DNA from: Amphiprion ocellaris
Taxonomy: Eukaryota; Chordata; Actinopteri; Pomacentridae
Assembly (NCBI RefSeq): GCF_022539595.1
Contig: NC_072781.1
Coordinates: 33,150,938 to 33,214,937 of the forward strand
DNA: 64,000 nt
Reading direction: 5' to 3'
Shown piece after piece: positions 1 to 12,063 of this stretch. The position numbers were made by a program, and so were the translations under genes. The notes beneath the pieces were generated by a model. That model was given only the letters and a program-made list of their open reading frames with translations. It was not told where the DNA came from and did not search any database. The stretch's first letter is position 1, and each line of letters opens with the position of its first letter.

Positions 1-635
1 ATTCATGTCAGAATTAGATGTAATGGTGTGCATCTTTTGACATTTGATATCCCTGACGATGCATCTGAGAAAAGACGGTGTTGGATGTAAATTGTGTGAC
101 CTGTCTACAGGTCAGGTTTTTTGGAGGACTGAAGAGTCTGAGGTTCAGGACAAACTTCCTGCTGTAACAGATGGCGAGCCAACCACCCTGAAGAAAGATC
201 AGCACCGAGAAGATATCCACGTACCCACTCATTCACACACACATTATACATTTACATTACACTACAAAGACCTCTGGAATCAGGTGAACTTGCAATAATC
301 CTACAACAGGAAAACCTGCAACAACTCCTATTTTACTTAAGGGCCCCAACGGACAATTTTTTGTTTCAAGTGTGCACACTGGGTTTTTCTTATTGTCTTA
401 CTGTTTGGGTTATTATTTTGTATTCTGTACAAATCCGACAACTTGTTTTATCCACTGTTAAAAATTATACGAGTGGCTACTCAACTATTACCCCTGCGAT
501 TGCCTCATTATTGTTGCTCAGTACAGTGGCTCCTCCCGAATTTAGTGTCTTCTGATTCTGGTCCAGGTATTATAAATAGTCCAAGTAATTATTACACTGT
601 AATTCACTTTTATATCCCTAAAGTTGGTTACATTT
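1..635. other. No gene seen; AT-rich unique DNA
   Basis: Short open frames occur on both strands but none has a recognisable domain, consistent codon bias or splice context. I see no repeat structure beyond simple AT-richness. Confidence 0.5.
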
Positions 636-767
636 GCATCTATTAGTGGACGAAAGCAGAAGGTGCGTCCTCCTGAACAGTTTGGTGACAACCTTAAGGT
701 TCCATTAGGAGGACCAAGGACAGGTCTACAGGGACACTGAGAGACTTTCATTTGGCCATGGAGCATC
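636..767. repeat. 132-bp dispersed block, copy 1
   Basis: This block runs from a GCATCTATTAGTGGACGAAA motif to GGCCATGGAGCATC. It is nearly identical to 1159-1290, with only a few mismatches and no length change. The two copies are in the same orientation and the second lies at the end of a degenerate GTTTTGTGTC-type array. They are either one segmental duplication or two pieces of the same unidentified fish repeat. Confidence 0.85.
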
Positions 768-819
768 TCCTCTTATATTAGGTCTTGGCTGAATGAACGT
801 AGCCTTTTGTGTGCCAGAC

Positions 820-1158
820 ATGTCTTTTTGTGATTGTTTTGTGGCTCTTTGTGGTTGTTTTATTATCATTTAGTGTCTCTTTGTGATCATTTTGTATCCA
901 TATGTGGTTGTTTTGTGTCTTTATGCGGCTGTTTGCATCTCTTAGTGGTTGTTTTGTGTCCTTTTGTAGTTTTTTGCATCTATTAATGGTTGTTTTGCAT
1001 CTACTTGTGGTCGTTTTGTGTCTATTTGTGGTTATTTTGTGTATTTGTGATTGTTTGCGTCTACTAGTGGTTGGTTTACGTCTGTTTGTGGTTGTTTTGT
1101 GGCTTTTTGTAGTTTTGTGTCTATTAGTGGTTGCTTTGTCCTTCTTTCTGGTTGTTTT
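820..1158. repeat. Degenerate GTTTTGTGTCTCTTTGTG minisatellite
   Basis: Units of roughly 20-30 bases built on TTTGTGGTTGTTTTGTGTCT recur with many changes. The same motif in reverse orientation appears at about 5757-5840 (ACAAAGAGGCACAAAACGAC), so this is a dispersed family. Open frames across it are leucine/valine/phenylalanine-rich artefacts of the repeat. Confidence 0.8.
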
Positions 1159-1290
1159 GCATCTATTAGTGGACGAAAGCGGAAGGTGCGTCCTCCTGAA
1201 CAGTTTGGAGACAACCTTAAGGTTCCATTAGGAGGACCAAGGACAGGTCTACAGGGACACTGAGAGACTTTAGTTTGGCCATGGAGCATC
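1159..1290. repeat. 132-bp dispersed block, copy 2
   Basis: Direct copy of 636-767, starting directly at the end of the degenerate minisatellite. Together they bracket about 390 bases of array. Confidence 0.85.
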
Positions 1291-3985
1291 ACCCCTGACA
1301 TTTGACTGAATGAGCCTTTCATGTCAGAAATGCAAGGATGCTTGCTGAATGTTCTCTGGAAAAATAACAATTTTGAGCACAGTTGTGGTATTTCATAAAA
1401 TGTTAGTAGCCGCAAGAAGCAAAATTACACAGAAATAAAAGTGAGGATCTCTTCTTTTTCTACAATAAAGATTGATTTAAACTCATTAATGGGTGTTTTT
1501 CCTCCCAAAAAGCATTTATAGCCTCCCTCTAACTGAAGGACTTTAGTGAGGCTGATTCCTTCTTTACTCCATCGGTCCTGTTTGTTCATCCAACCTCCAG
1601 AACATCCCGGTTCAGATGATAAAAAGCTGCAGCGGCATCGAGACATCAAGATTCATGTGATAAAAGATGTGCTGTTGTGTTTTGTGGAAGCAGCCTTGAG
1701 TGAGTTATTGCTGTATATTTGGTATTTATATTAAGTATTCACATTTACCAGCTCTATGTATAACATCCTTGACACATAAACTTGTTAATCGAGGTTACCG
1801 ATGTGATGCCAGGGTTTTTCCTGATTCAGAATGGACCTTCAGGGGGTAAATATACTCCACAATAAGCATCTTGAGCCACATATAGAAAAGGCAATGACCT
1901 GTGTGAACTTACTGCACAGGCTGGACATATTTTCTTGTTTTTTATGAATGTTTGACCACAGCAAACATCTGCAATGTCTGTAAATGAAACCCAAAAGGAC
2001 AAAACTGGTTCAAAAATGTATATGTAATATTTTTTTATTTGAAAAAACTGTCAAAACACAAAACTGAAGTCAGATAGGGAGGTTTGGAGACTAATGGAAG
2101 ATAATTTTGCTGATTTTATTATACAAATAAAGCCTCTTGGTTGGTATTAATATTAGAATACAGCAAGTAAACAACATCTCATTTTGGTAAACACACTTTT
2201 ATTGAATTTCAGGTGTTTAAACCAATATGCTCAACAAATTTTATCCCTGTTTAGATATATTTATTATTTTTTTTAATACCTAAAGAGAAATAGACTGCAA
2301 GGCAATGCAAGTTTATTGATGTAACACATTTTAAAAACAAGATAATTCAAATTTACATAAAATATTTTAAAAAGCCTGAAGATAAACTGTAAAAGGAACA
2401 ACATAAGCAATATTATGGTTGAATGTATTTTACGACATAAAAGAGTTAAATATGAAATACAAAAATCAGATAAAAGCAGTAAATGTTACAGTGCAGGTTT
2501 TCAGGTCCGAGCACATAATTTCAAATCAAATAATGCTGAGTTTGATGTTATTATTCATTGAAAAGTCAAACGTATGTAATTCCATAAATATCAAAGCTTA
2601 TATCACTGTGTGTTTATGTGCATGTGTTGGTTACTCCAAAGAACTTCTAGGGCCTAAAATAAATTTTGTTTTGATGGAACATTTGCACTAAAGCTATTAA
2701 AATGGCTAATTTAATGAAGAAACCAGTGAATAATGGAAGATTTGTACCTGAAATCCACATTTGGTGCATCAAACTGGTCCAAACATGACATGAAAACCTA
2801 CTTTTCAGATTTGATTTTCATTTTTACTCCGACTTAAATGTCCTCTATGCAGGAAAAACCTTGAATTCAGTGTTGCAGGCAGTTTCTTTCATAAGAGGTT
2901 GGACTAAAAAAAAGAAGCTTTTTCCTTTTTTTTTTTTTTTTTTTTTCTCAGTGCTGACTCATTGAATCAATGTCCGTTTGCAGGTTTCTTCTTGGAGTTT
3001 CCTTTTAAGGCGGTCTTTAGTCGAGCATCATTGAGCCGTCACAGATCAGCCTCGCTCCTGTCGCGTCAGCTTTAATCATTTTCATGCCGAACCACAATAA
3101 ACTGTCTGAGGTAATTGGGGTAACATATGCGGGTTTTGTTTTAAGGTTGTGGAATCAAGGCCCTGTGCTGACGGATGCTTATTGGCAGCCTGTCTCCTCA
3201 CCTGCTGAGTCAATCAATCTGGCTCAGTCTCTCTGTTAACAAGTCCTGTTTGTGGTGCTAAAAGAGAGAAGGGGGAAAAATAAAGGGAACTGTGGAACAA
3301 AACCGGTGTTCCAGTTAACTGAGCTGCACACAACCAATATGAGCCTGCAAATTAAGAGCAGAGAACATGATAGAAACTGTAAAAGTGACTGTATTTTTCT
3401 GCTATATACAGGTAGACTGAAAAACACTGCAGAGCTCTAGGGCTCTTCTGCCTCTGCTATTTATGAAATTATAAAAAGTCATTGCTAAGTCATTTTATAA
3501 GTAAATGTGGCAAATTCTGGTACAAAAAACAGCAAAACAAGCAAAGAGCTATTTGGTCCAAGAATATTTTTTGTTCCTATTAGCTTAATATGTTCCATAG
3601 TGTGCTTTTTTGTAATTGTATGTTGTTCTGCAATGTTTTGCTTTACCAATGAATCAAAAACATGACTTCTTCCTCTTTCCCTAAATAAAATCTGAGTTGA
3701 AGGGTTTCTGTTTAGGAGACTCAGCTGCCAGGAAAAGAGCAAGGCAGAATCCAAGTGTAGAAACACAAGTAGGTTGATTACAAAAAAGACAAACCTTAGT
3801 CAAGAAAAAGTACATGGTAATCAAGGCAAAAATAAGTCCAGAGGTGAAGACACGAATCCAAAAACATCATATTGAAAAACAAAGACATGAGGGAAGCAAA
3901 TAGATTAAAAAGAAACTAAAGTGGATGAAGGTTGCAAGGATTCAGGCAGGAGAACACAAGTTAAATGAACAGTAAAGGGTGGAAG
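1291..3985. other. No gene seen; AT-rich, one poly-T tract
   Basis: AT-rich DNA with a pure T tract near 2922-2946, which may be the reversed A-tail of an old retrotransposed sequence. The segment 2985-3120 is less AT-biased and non-repetitive. No coding region is supported. Confidence 0.45.
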
Positions 3986-3989
3986 TAAC

Positions 3990-4215
3990 ACACAATCGTT
4001 AAAAGAGGAGGGAAACGGTCAAAGGGGAGGAAGTAAAGATACAAGTGTCAAATGATGAGGGAAACAGACAAGGTAGAAGCAAAGACAATTGTCAAAAGGG
4101 GAAGGCAACAGACAAAGGATGGAAATATAGATGAAAGTGTCAAAAGAGGAGAGAAACAAAGTAAAGCATCAAAAGAGGAGGGAAACAGACAGAGGCAGGA
4201 AGTAAAATTCAAGCG
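3990..4215. repeat. Purine-rich degenerate tandem repeat
   Basis: Units of about 40-55 bases with the core GAGGAGGGAAACAGACAAAG and variable CAAAAG linkers recur four to five times. The strand is strongly purine-biased over more than 200 bases. It abuts the Tc1-like fragment that follows. Confidence 0.6.
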
Positions 4216-4375
4216 ACACACAAGGAAATAGGATATCAAAATAAGATGTTTCTGAAGTAGGACTTTCAGAGAGCGTTTCAAGTGTTGCAGGAGCTCTGGG
4301 AGCAGAGGATTGCTGCACAAGGAGACTACAACCAAAGTGTACAACATTGATTTTTTTCGTAATAACAATGCAATA

Positions 4376-4792
4376 TTTTTCAAGGAAACCTCGGGTCCTG
4401 GTCTTCATATGGATGTTATTTTGAAGCATACCACATACCCAAACACTGTTCCAGACCGAGAACACTCCACTACGACAATGTGCCCCAGTACACCTCAAAA
4501 ACCGCTCAAGAACAGCTCAAGGAACACAACCAAAAGCCAAAGGCACTGACACAGCCTCCAAATTCCCTGAATTCCAATTTAGTGGATCATCAGTGTGATG
4601 CTTCGGAACAAATCCAATCAATTGAGGCCACTGCAACCCACAACACCCAAAAGATCTGCTAACTACCCAATGGATGCCACCAGAGATCCCGTATCTTTAA
4701 CCAGACCTGTCAGAACTGTCTTGGTTGCATGAAGAACACCTACTCAAATGTTATGCTGGTGGTTTTAATGTTGTGGCTGACCGGCGTATGTA
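4376..4792 (+). pseudogene. Tc1-like transposase, 3' half with element end
   Basis: The sequence follows the 3' part of a common fish Tc1-like element. In order it has the stretch corresponding to the WETLGP-type motif (AAACCTCGGGTCCTGGTC), the segment before the last catalytic acidic residue (CCTCCAAATTCCCTGAATTC, matching the conserved PPNSPD region), and the terminal TGGTGGTTTTAATGTTGTGG followed by GGCTGACCGG. The 5' half and the left inverted repeat are absent. The frame is broken by several small indels and stops, so no transposase can be made. Recognition is by family memory, not by alignment. It lies next to the purine-rich array. Confidence 0.8.
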
Positions 4793-5745
4793 GAACTCCA
4801 AAATAAACCCATGTCCCACTGTGAATAGAGGCAGATTTCAGTGACAATACGAAAACTCCTTTTGTCACAAGGAAGAAATTAAGCTAACCTCAGACATTTT
4901 AAAATCAATCCATCTGCTCCAGCAGGAGAAGCTATGTTCAACACCCCCCCTGCAGTGACACATGTAGCCAAATGCCTCATCACTCTGCATCACCCTCACA
5001 CATTCAGATCTGCTGCACGTCTTATCACTCTGCCCACAGATATGCATGAATGTGTGGCAGCCGTCAGACCCACACTTCACTAATACATGCAGGACTACAA
5101 AGCTGACACCTTCACAGCCACACTGTTCACCAACTGTGTGGTTTCCAGCTGTCGGCCAACATGTTCCTGCTCTGTCATTAAGAAAGTGTAACCACATCAC
5201 ACATGGAGGCTCTCACCGTCCACCGAAACACGAAACAAAAGCATCCATGGTCCAGATTTAATTGGAGAAATGAGAGAAATCATACTATGTGACCTCATTC
5301 ATTATTTCAGATGAGCACTAATATCCATCTTTTTAATCAAGACAAAGAAGTGAAGGATGATATTTAGCTCCATTGAGAGCCAATTAAATCAGTCATAATG
5401 GCACAAAGTGGAAGAGCACGGCACCATTATTAGCTGTATTACCAATTTAAAAGCAGAACTCTGGTCTTTACCAACACATTCTTTAAAAATTGCCATTGAA
5501 GCTCTCAGAAGCTCTCATGGAATTGTCCATTCACCCACATTTAATAACAGCAGTGAGCACAGCCCTGGACAATATCACGTCAGATAATTCACCATCACAT
5601 CACCGTACTTTAATCAGCTCACTTGTAGCTTGAGCTGTAGGATATTTGCTCTTATGTCAAAGTTAGAGTCCATTAACAGGTTAGGTTTACTATATTAAAA
5701 TTAAATGCCATCTCCCCAACATCTTCTGCTCTGAAACAGCAACAT
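4793..5745. other. Low-repeat region, CNE-like texture
   Basis: About 950 bases without recognisable repeats or coding potential. The segment 5270-5680 contains many short AATTA/TAAT homeodomain-type cores with balanced composition, as seen in vertebrate conserved non-coding elements. This is an impression from texture only; cross-species alignment is needed. Confidence 0.3.
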
Positions 5746-5845
5746 ATCATCCCAACAAAAAACGACTACAAAGAGACGCAAATTACGCACAAGGGGAAGC
5801 AAAATGACTACAAAGAGGCACAAAACGACCACAAAGACCCACAGA

Positions 5846-6135
5846 ATATCTCCGTGCTTCACTGTCAGGACGATGCATCCACTGTGGTAGTCCTGGTCAG
5901 GTTCACACCAAACATCCATCTGACACCAACTAGTTCATCTCCATCTGACCAAAGAATGTTCTCCAACATCCATCAGGCTTCTTCTCATGTTCTTCAGCAA
6001 ACTTTCATCTGGAAGTTCTGAGCAGCAACCAGGTTTAGTTCTTCTCATTGTCTCACCACAGATTTGTGTTTTCCGGCTAGTTCTACTCCTGATAATACAG
6101 TTATTTTCTGTTGAAGTGCTTGAAGTACTGGTCAT
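5846..6135 (-). pseudogene. Tc1-like transposase remnant
   Basis: Read on the minus strand, two blocks of a Tc1-like transposase are recognisable in different frames. One gives ENILWSDG, corresponding to the conserved LWSDE that carries the second catalytic aspartate. The next, after a deletion, gives EPDQDYHSGCIVLTVKHG, corresponding to the region before the GGGS motif. The acidic residue following WSD is lost and the frame is broken more than once. Related fragments lie at 61015-61190 and 62395-62580. Confidence 0.75.
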
Positions 6136-6279
6136 AATTTCACTGAGTTGATCATATACTACCTATAGTATTTATATTTTACTGCCACAGTGGTTGAACT
6201 TTAAAGATCTAGAGTCGACTCACTATCACTGATATGAAGTTGGCCAACAGGAAGTTGTGAATTGTAACATAAGGAAAGA

Positions 6280-6505
6280 TGTTCAACCAAAATCCAGTGA
6301 AATTTGCTGGATTTTGGTTGATTTTTTGTGAATGTTGTTAAGAAGCATTTTTAACATTTCTTTTTTCCACCAAAAAATGTTCAAAGATTTCCCAAAAATG
6401 TTGAAAATGTGGACATCAAAGTTTCACTGTGAAAGTATATTTTTTTCCACATATTCAAACTTTAAAACAAATCAATTTTGACTCACAAGACGACACCAGG
6501 GTTAA
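6280..6505 (+). mobile_element. piggyBac-type MITE, half copy
   Basis: This matches the right half of the MITE at 12064-12597 in the same orientation. It runs from the central hairpin (CCAAAATCCAGTGA and reverse complement) to the end GACACCAGGG followed by TTAA at 6502-6505. The left half is missing, with the break at or near the central palindrome. Confidence 0.8.
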
Positions 6506-7199
6506 AACTTTTCACTCCACAAACTTATTTATTGGCAGCACTTTACACTTTTCCCGGAAGCTGTGTGATTCTATGGTGCATAGGATATTTCATTTTAGTT
6601 TTTTTCCTTGTTTGTTTTCAGAGATAGATTTGATCTTGAATTTCGCCCTTTTAATTTCCACTGACTGCCCGAGGATTCCAGTAATTGATTGGTGTATTTT
6701 ATGATGCAATCAGGGCCGGCTGATGCACAGGCCTCATTAACGAGACTGACAGAAGTGATCAGGACAACAAACAAGGAGCCGATAACTGATCCTAAATCAG
6801 TCAGGATATCCTCAGAAATGTGTTTGTTTTATTAAACTTCTCACCTTTAGCCAAAGTCACGGCGATGTTGAGATGTGTTATGGTGTTCAATGACTGATTC
6901 CTCGTCTCGGTTTCTAACTCATGGGCTGAGAAAGCTGCTGTCACGAGGCGTTTGGTTTATTCACGGCTGCTGCTGGATCTTTTTCGGGGGTGGTAAAATC
7001 ATCAGCTGTTGGGCATTTGACATTTATCGGGAGAAACACTTGAGATGTTGACCTTTATGTGGAATCATTAGCCAGAATGAGACAACAGTTTTAGCCCGGG
7101 CCTTTTCTTTGTTCTTCGTCTTCTGAAGTCTTTTTCTATTGAATCTCCTCAGCTTCTCATTTTCACTTGTCTTCTGCTCCGTAGCCTTTCTCTAATGTT
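6506..7199. other. No gene seen; unique DNA
   Basis: Mixed-composition sequence without repeats that I recognise. The part around 6700-7080 is relatively GC-balanced. No open frame has support. Confidence 0.4.
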
Positions 7200-7431
7200 T
7201 TATAGATACAGTCTATGAAAAGAAAGATTCACCTTCCTTTGATATTTTCCACCTTTTATTGCTTTTCAACATTGAATTGATGTACTGTAGTTTTTTCAAC
7301 AAGAATTTACAAAAAAATAATGCAGATTTCTACAAAATAATTCTAATTATTTGAAATTTTCACATGTAAAAGAAGTGATTGCATAAATATTTACCCACGT
7401 CAAGCATTGATCCTGTTGGTCTCAATTGGTC

Positions 7432-8690
7432 TCATACTTCACATCATGATGCTGCCACCACCGTGCTTCACATCATGATGCTGCCACCACCATGCTTTAG
7501 TCATGATGCTGCCACCACCATGCTTCACATCATGATGCTGCCACCACTGTGCTTCACATCATGATGCTGCCACCACCGTGCTTCACATCATGATGTTGCC
7601 ACAACCGTGCTTCACATCATGATGCTGCCACCACCATGCTTCACATCATGATGCTGCCACCACCGTGCTTCACATCATGATGCTGCCACCACCATGCTTC
7701 AGTCATGATGCCGCCACCACCATGCTTCACATCATGATGCTGCCACCACCATGCTTCACATCATGATGCTGCCACCACCGTGCTTCACATCATGATGCCG
7801 CCACCACCGTGCTTCACATCATGATGTTGCCACCATGCTTCACATCATGATGCTGCCACCACCGTGCTTCATATCATGATGCTGCCACCACCATGCTTCA
7901 CATCATGATGCTGCCACCACCGTGCTTCATATCATGATGCCGCCACCACCGTGCTTCACATCATGATGTTGCCACCATGCTTCACATCATGATGCTGCCA
8001 CCACCGTGCTTCATCATGATGCTGCCACCACCGTGCTTCAATCATGATGCCGCCACCACCGTGCTTCATCATGATGCTGCCACCACCATGCTTCACATCA
8101 TGATGCTGCCACCACCGTGCTTCACATCATGATGCTGCCACCACCGTGCTTCATCATGATGCTGCCACCACCGTGCTTCACATCATGATGTTGCCACCAT
8201 GCTTCACATCATGATGCTGCCACCACCGTGCTTCACATCATGATGCTGCCACCACCATGCTTCACATCATGATGCTGCCACCACCGTGCTTCACATCATG
8301 ATGTTGCCACCATGCTTCACATCATGATGCTGCCACCACCGTGCTTCACATCATGATGCTGCCACCACCATGCTTCACATCATGATGCTGCCACCACCGT
8401 GCTTCACATCATGATGCTGCCACCACCGTGCTTCATCATGATGCTGCCACCACCATGCTTCACATCATGATGCTGCCACCACCGTGCTTCACATCATGAT
8501 GCTGCCACCACCGTGCTTCACATCATGATGCTGCCACCACCATGCTTCACATCATGATGCTGCCACCACCGTGCTTCACATCATGATGTTGCCACCATGC
8601 TTCACATCATGATGTTGCCACCATGCTTCACATCATGATGCTGCCACCACCGTGCTTCATCATGATGCTACCACCATCATACTTCACAGT
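7432..8690. repeat. 29-bp minisatellite derived from transposase GGGSIMM codons
   Basis: About 43 units whose core on the plus strand is CATCATGATGCTGCCACCAC followed by a CGTG/CATG and CTTCA joint. Most units are 29 bases; shorter variants lack ACA or one ACC. On the minus strand a unit reads V-K-H-G-G-G-S-I-M-M, the conserved Tc1 transposase block, and the last unit is continuous with transposase sequence at 8684-8893. Because 29 is not a multiple of three the frame shifts at each unit. The CG/CA variation at one position fits CpG decay. Confidence 0.95.
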
Positions 8691-8893
8691 GGGGATGGTG
8701 TGTTTGTGTTGATGTTCAGTATTTGATGTCCATCAAACATATCATCTAGTCTGATTGACATAAAACTCCATCCTGGTCTCCTCAGACCAAAGAACCTTCT
8801 TCCAGGTGTCTTCAGAGTCTCCACATGTCTTCTGGTGAACTCTAGTCCAGATTTAATTTGAGTTTTTTTGAATAAAGTCTTTTTCTTTACCAT
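8684..8893 (-). pseudogene. Tc1-like transposase fragment next to the array
   Basis: A 69-residue open frame contains KSGLEFTRRHVETLKT followed by a shifted version of the K-LWSDETK region and ends near the start of the TVKxGGGS block. Tc1-like transposases have the same order: a helix with LEFAKRH, then LWSDE, then TVKHGGGSIM. The catalytic LWSDE is out of frame here, so the fragment is non-functional. It is the evidence that the adjacent satellite arose from this gene. Confidence 0.75.
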
Positions 8894-8900
8894 TCTACCA

Positions 8901-10411
8901 TAAAAGTCACAGTTGTCTCCGTGGCCTCCCTCACTAGTCTCTTTCTTGCATGGTCACTCAAAAAAGTGAAAACTTCCATAAAGGATGAACACTTTTTTGA
9001 AGGATCTGGATTATTTCCCTGTTATTTGGTCTCCTTTCTTTTCCCCATAGCTCTGTTGTCTCAGTGTTTCAGGTCAGTGTTGATAAAACACATTTCAGCT
9101 TGGATTCCTTCTGATTCACTAATTAACCAGGAGAATGTTCATACAAGCAGTCTGTGTTGTAGTTCCAGTAGAAGTAATGAAGAAGGGGTCAGGCAGCTTC
9201 TTAGTAGCTGGTGCTTTTGATTTAAACTAATTTGCAGCTTCGATGAAAGCTCTGACGTGTGTGATTAGCATCAAGGACGATTTTCAGCAGCCTAGCGGTG
9301 TAGCATCATGGTGGCTATACGTGGTTCTGAACCGTGCCAAATAGCTGATCGGTAATGAAAGAAATGTTTTATTTTTTTAAAAAAAATAGGTTCACTGATG
9401 ACTCATCAGATTAATTTCATGCCTTTTAATGGCAGGCCACTGAAGGTAACACTGCTGCTCTATTAGCTGGTGGCGTCTGAATATGAATCCCAGCATCAGG
9501 GGGTCTAAGGTCTAAATATAATCACTGGCAGAACACATCGACGTAGGAGTGTCAAGGCTTCACCACACTTTAAATGTACATACATTTACATCCAAGGCCA
9601 GTCAGGATGCGTTCTATATGATGGCAGCTAGTCTTAGTGTCTTTAATGCATTCAGTATATTATTATTATAGATTTATATAGAATTGCATTATCAAAAAGC
9701 CTTCAGTTAATCAGACAGTACATAGTTTCTAAGAACACACAACCAATACATGTTTCAGTATTTAAAATGTTTAACCATCTGAAACTCAAACAGTTTCCAG
9801 TATATTTGAAAGGCAAATTTAAAAAATGCAAATGTTCTATTGTTTATCGGAGCCAGAAACTGTAAAAACAACAAAAATTGTTGGATTTTCCGCTTTCCTT
9901 TTCCACTTACAGGCCTTGAATTAATCATATGTGATGCATCCTTCTGTCAGAAAACGTCACTGCATCAAAGCTTAAAATCATGATGAGAATCATGTGTTCT
10001 GTGTTTCACACTTTGCCTTTTATGTTTGGTGAAAAAGAGAGTTCAGCCTTGAAACAAATTCCTTGAACTCGTTGGTTTTAGAACTGAAACGTCTTCAAGA
10101 AATACAATCAAGTTTGATTTCCTTTGTTTTAGCACTAGAGTGAGTTTAAAACTAGTCAAAGTGACCATAACACCTCAGTCATTACTGGTCACCTGTTGGT
10201 TTTTAGAAATAATTGTACGATTTTATTGCGTGTTTGTTAAGCTTCACATGGTGCCAACCTGAATTTGTGATCTCTAAACTCCTTGTGAGCCTGACGACTG
10301 ATCCTGAATTGTGACCACATTTGCTATTTATGCTGTTAAGTGTGTAAATCCCTCCCATCTCACACTGTCAATGTCTTGTTTTAAAACAGGATTGAGACCA
10401 TCCTAATTTGT
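8901..10411. other. No gene seen; AT-rich DNA
   Basis: Non-repetitive AT-rich sequence. A 99-residue open frame at 8921-9220 has no recognisable domain and may include the 5' flank of the Tc1-like element. Nothing else stands out. Confidence 0.4.
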
Positions 10412-10959
10412 TTAACCCTCGTGTCGTCCTGTGGGTCAAAATTGACCCGTTTTAAAGTTTGAAAATGTGAAAAAAAAAATTTCTCACAGTGAAACTTCTG
10501 ATGTCCACATTTTCAACATTTTTGGGAAATCTGAACATTTTTTGGTGGAAAAAAAGAAATGTTAAAAATGTTTCTTAAGAAGAACGTTAACAAAAAATCA
10601 ACCAAAATCCAGTGAGTTTCACTGGATTTTGGTTGATTTTTATGTGAATGTTCTTAAAGAAAATATTAGAAGTTTAACTGATATATATGGAATCACTTTA
10701 GATATTTTTAGGATTTTTTGGAAGATTTTTACTCATTTTTTGAAAATATTTACAAGAATTTTCTTGCCAAATTTGGGGGATTTTTTTAAAAAATAAAACT
10801 TTTAAGGCAAACTTTTAAGGAATTATTGGAATTCTCTTCCTGAAGGTTTCGCAAATTTTGAGAAATTTGGGAAATTTTTTTTGCTGAATGTTTGGATTTT
10901 TTTCAGACAAGAAAACTATGTTTTTTGGTGCCTGTAAATGAGGACAACAGGACGGTTAA
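10412..10959 (-). mobile_element. piggyBac-type MITE, full length, inverted copy
   Basis: About 548 bases bounded by TTAA at 10412-10415 and 10956-10959. The left end is CCCTCGTGTCGTCCTGTGGG and the right end is the reverse complement of an end that starts with CC and then GTCCTGTTGTCCTC. A central hairpin lies at about 10600-10640 (ATCAACCAAAATCCAGTGA and its complement). The whole element is the reverse complement of 12064-12597. TTAA duplication and CCCT-type ends are hallmarks of piggyBac. No transposase is encoded. Confidence 0.85.
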
Positions 10960-12063
10960 GATAAACTGGGATGAATCAAGACAGGGTTCGTATGTTCAAG
11001 AGGTGTGTGTAACTGCTGCTTCTGTTGATGAAAACATAAAAAAAGAACCGGGCTTCAGTCTGAGTTGTTCCCCAACAGTTAGAAAACAAACTGACCCTAT
11101 TAGAGACACGTAAAGACAAATTTTATCCACTTTACTTTATATAAGAATGCACTTAACAAACACTTTACCTGCAGTAATGACCTTTAACAGCCTTGTGGTT
11201 CTACAGCAGTTTGTGAAAATAGCACTCAGTTCCTCGCTGAGTTTTCTGTGAAGCAGTTTGTTTGAACTCGCAGCATTAACGTTTGAAATCACAGGCAGCG
11301 CTTAAAGCCTCAAACCCTCCTGCTTCCTCCTTCTTCTCTGCTGGACTCCCAGTCCTCACTCTGCTCCCTCTTCTTCAATTAACCACCTCGTATTCCTGGA
11401 CTGTGAGCCGCTTAATTGCAGAGTTGAACTAATCATTATGAAAGAAAAACAAATGCTCCATTATATTTTCCAGATGCTGGGTAATTTTAATCAGCGCACA
11501 TGAAAGAATAATATCTTGGTGGAGCTGGATAATGAATAAATGAGGATTTTTCATCTCTTAATGTGTGTGCAGCCGTGTGTGTGCTAACGCTCCCTAAGGA
11601 AACAGCTTTAGAGAGTGAGTTTATGTGTGGCCAAGCGCTGAGAACGTGCACGTTTAGCCGGGTGTGTGTTCGTATTTATGCAGCGTTTATGTGCCTGAGC
11701 CTGTGTGTCCTAAATTATTGCCCAACTTGATTATTGCATTCTTACTAAACTACATATTTCCCCACAGGCTGTTTCTGATGCCCGCATAATGATGGCTGTT
11801 TTGCACATTTGGGAGATGACTGGATGTGACTGCGAGTAGGCTGGTGCATGCTGGGATATGAATGGGTGTGATTTGGACAGAAGGCGGTGGGAGTTAGTGT
11901 CTAGTTGTTTTTCATGCTCCATTGCTTCGTTTGAGCCTCGCTTAGATCTCATGACGGCGAGTCGCGCTGCTAGACGAGGTGATTATCGCTTCGCGTGTAA
12001 ACTGGGGATTCTTTATTTATTCAAGATTCCACTCAAGAAGTCTGCTTTATCATTGACAGGATG
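10960..12063. other. Low-repeat region between two MITEs, CNE-like
   Basis: The 1.1 kb between the inverted MITEs has no repeats. 11390-11570 contains clustered homeobox-like cores (TTAATTGCAG, TAATTTTAATCAG, AATGAATAAATGAGG) and could be a conserved enhancer. Neither open frame here is convincing. Confidence 0.3.

Larger units (their letters stand above)
7200..8900 (-). mobile_element. Tc1-like element carrying an internal satellite
   Basis: Minus-strand reading enters a Tc1-like transposase at about 8893 and runs to the catalytic-loop region at 8684. It then becomes a long 29-bp array (7432-8690) and exits at 7200-7431 into AT-rich sequence containing GGGTAAATATTTATGCAA, a string typical of the 3' end of fish Tc1-like elements. 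The satellite therefore sits inside the element. Exact element ends were not found. Confidence 0.6.

Noticed and set aside
902..1231. 109-codon Leu/Val-rich frame resembling a membrane protein
   Set aside because: It translates a degenerate GTTTTGTGTC minisatellite; hydrophobicity comes from T-rich codons.
7379..7564. 61-codon frame with repeated AATTVLHIMMLPP-like units
   Set aside because: Wrong-strand reading of the transposase-derived 29-bp array.
7432..8690. CRISPR-like array
   Set aside because: Units are contiguous with no spacers, and the genome is a vertebrate.
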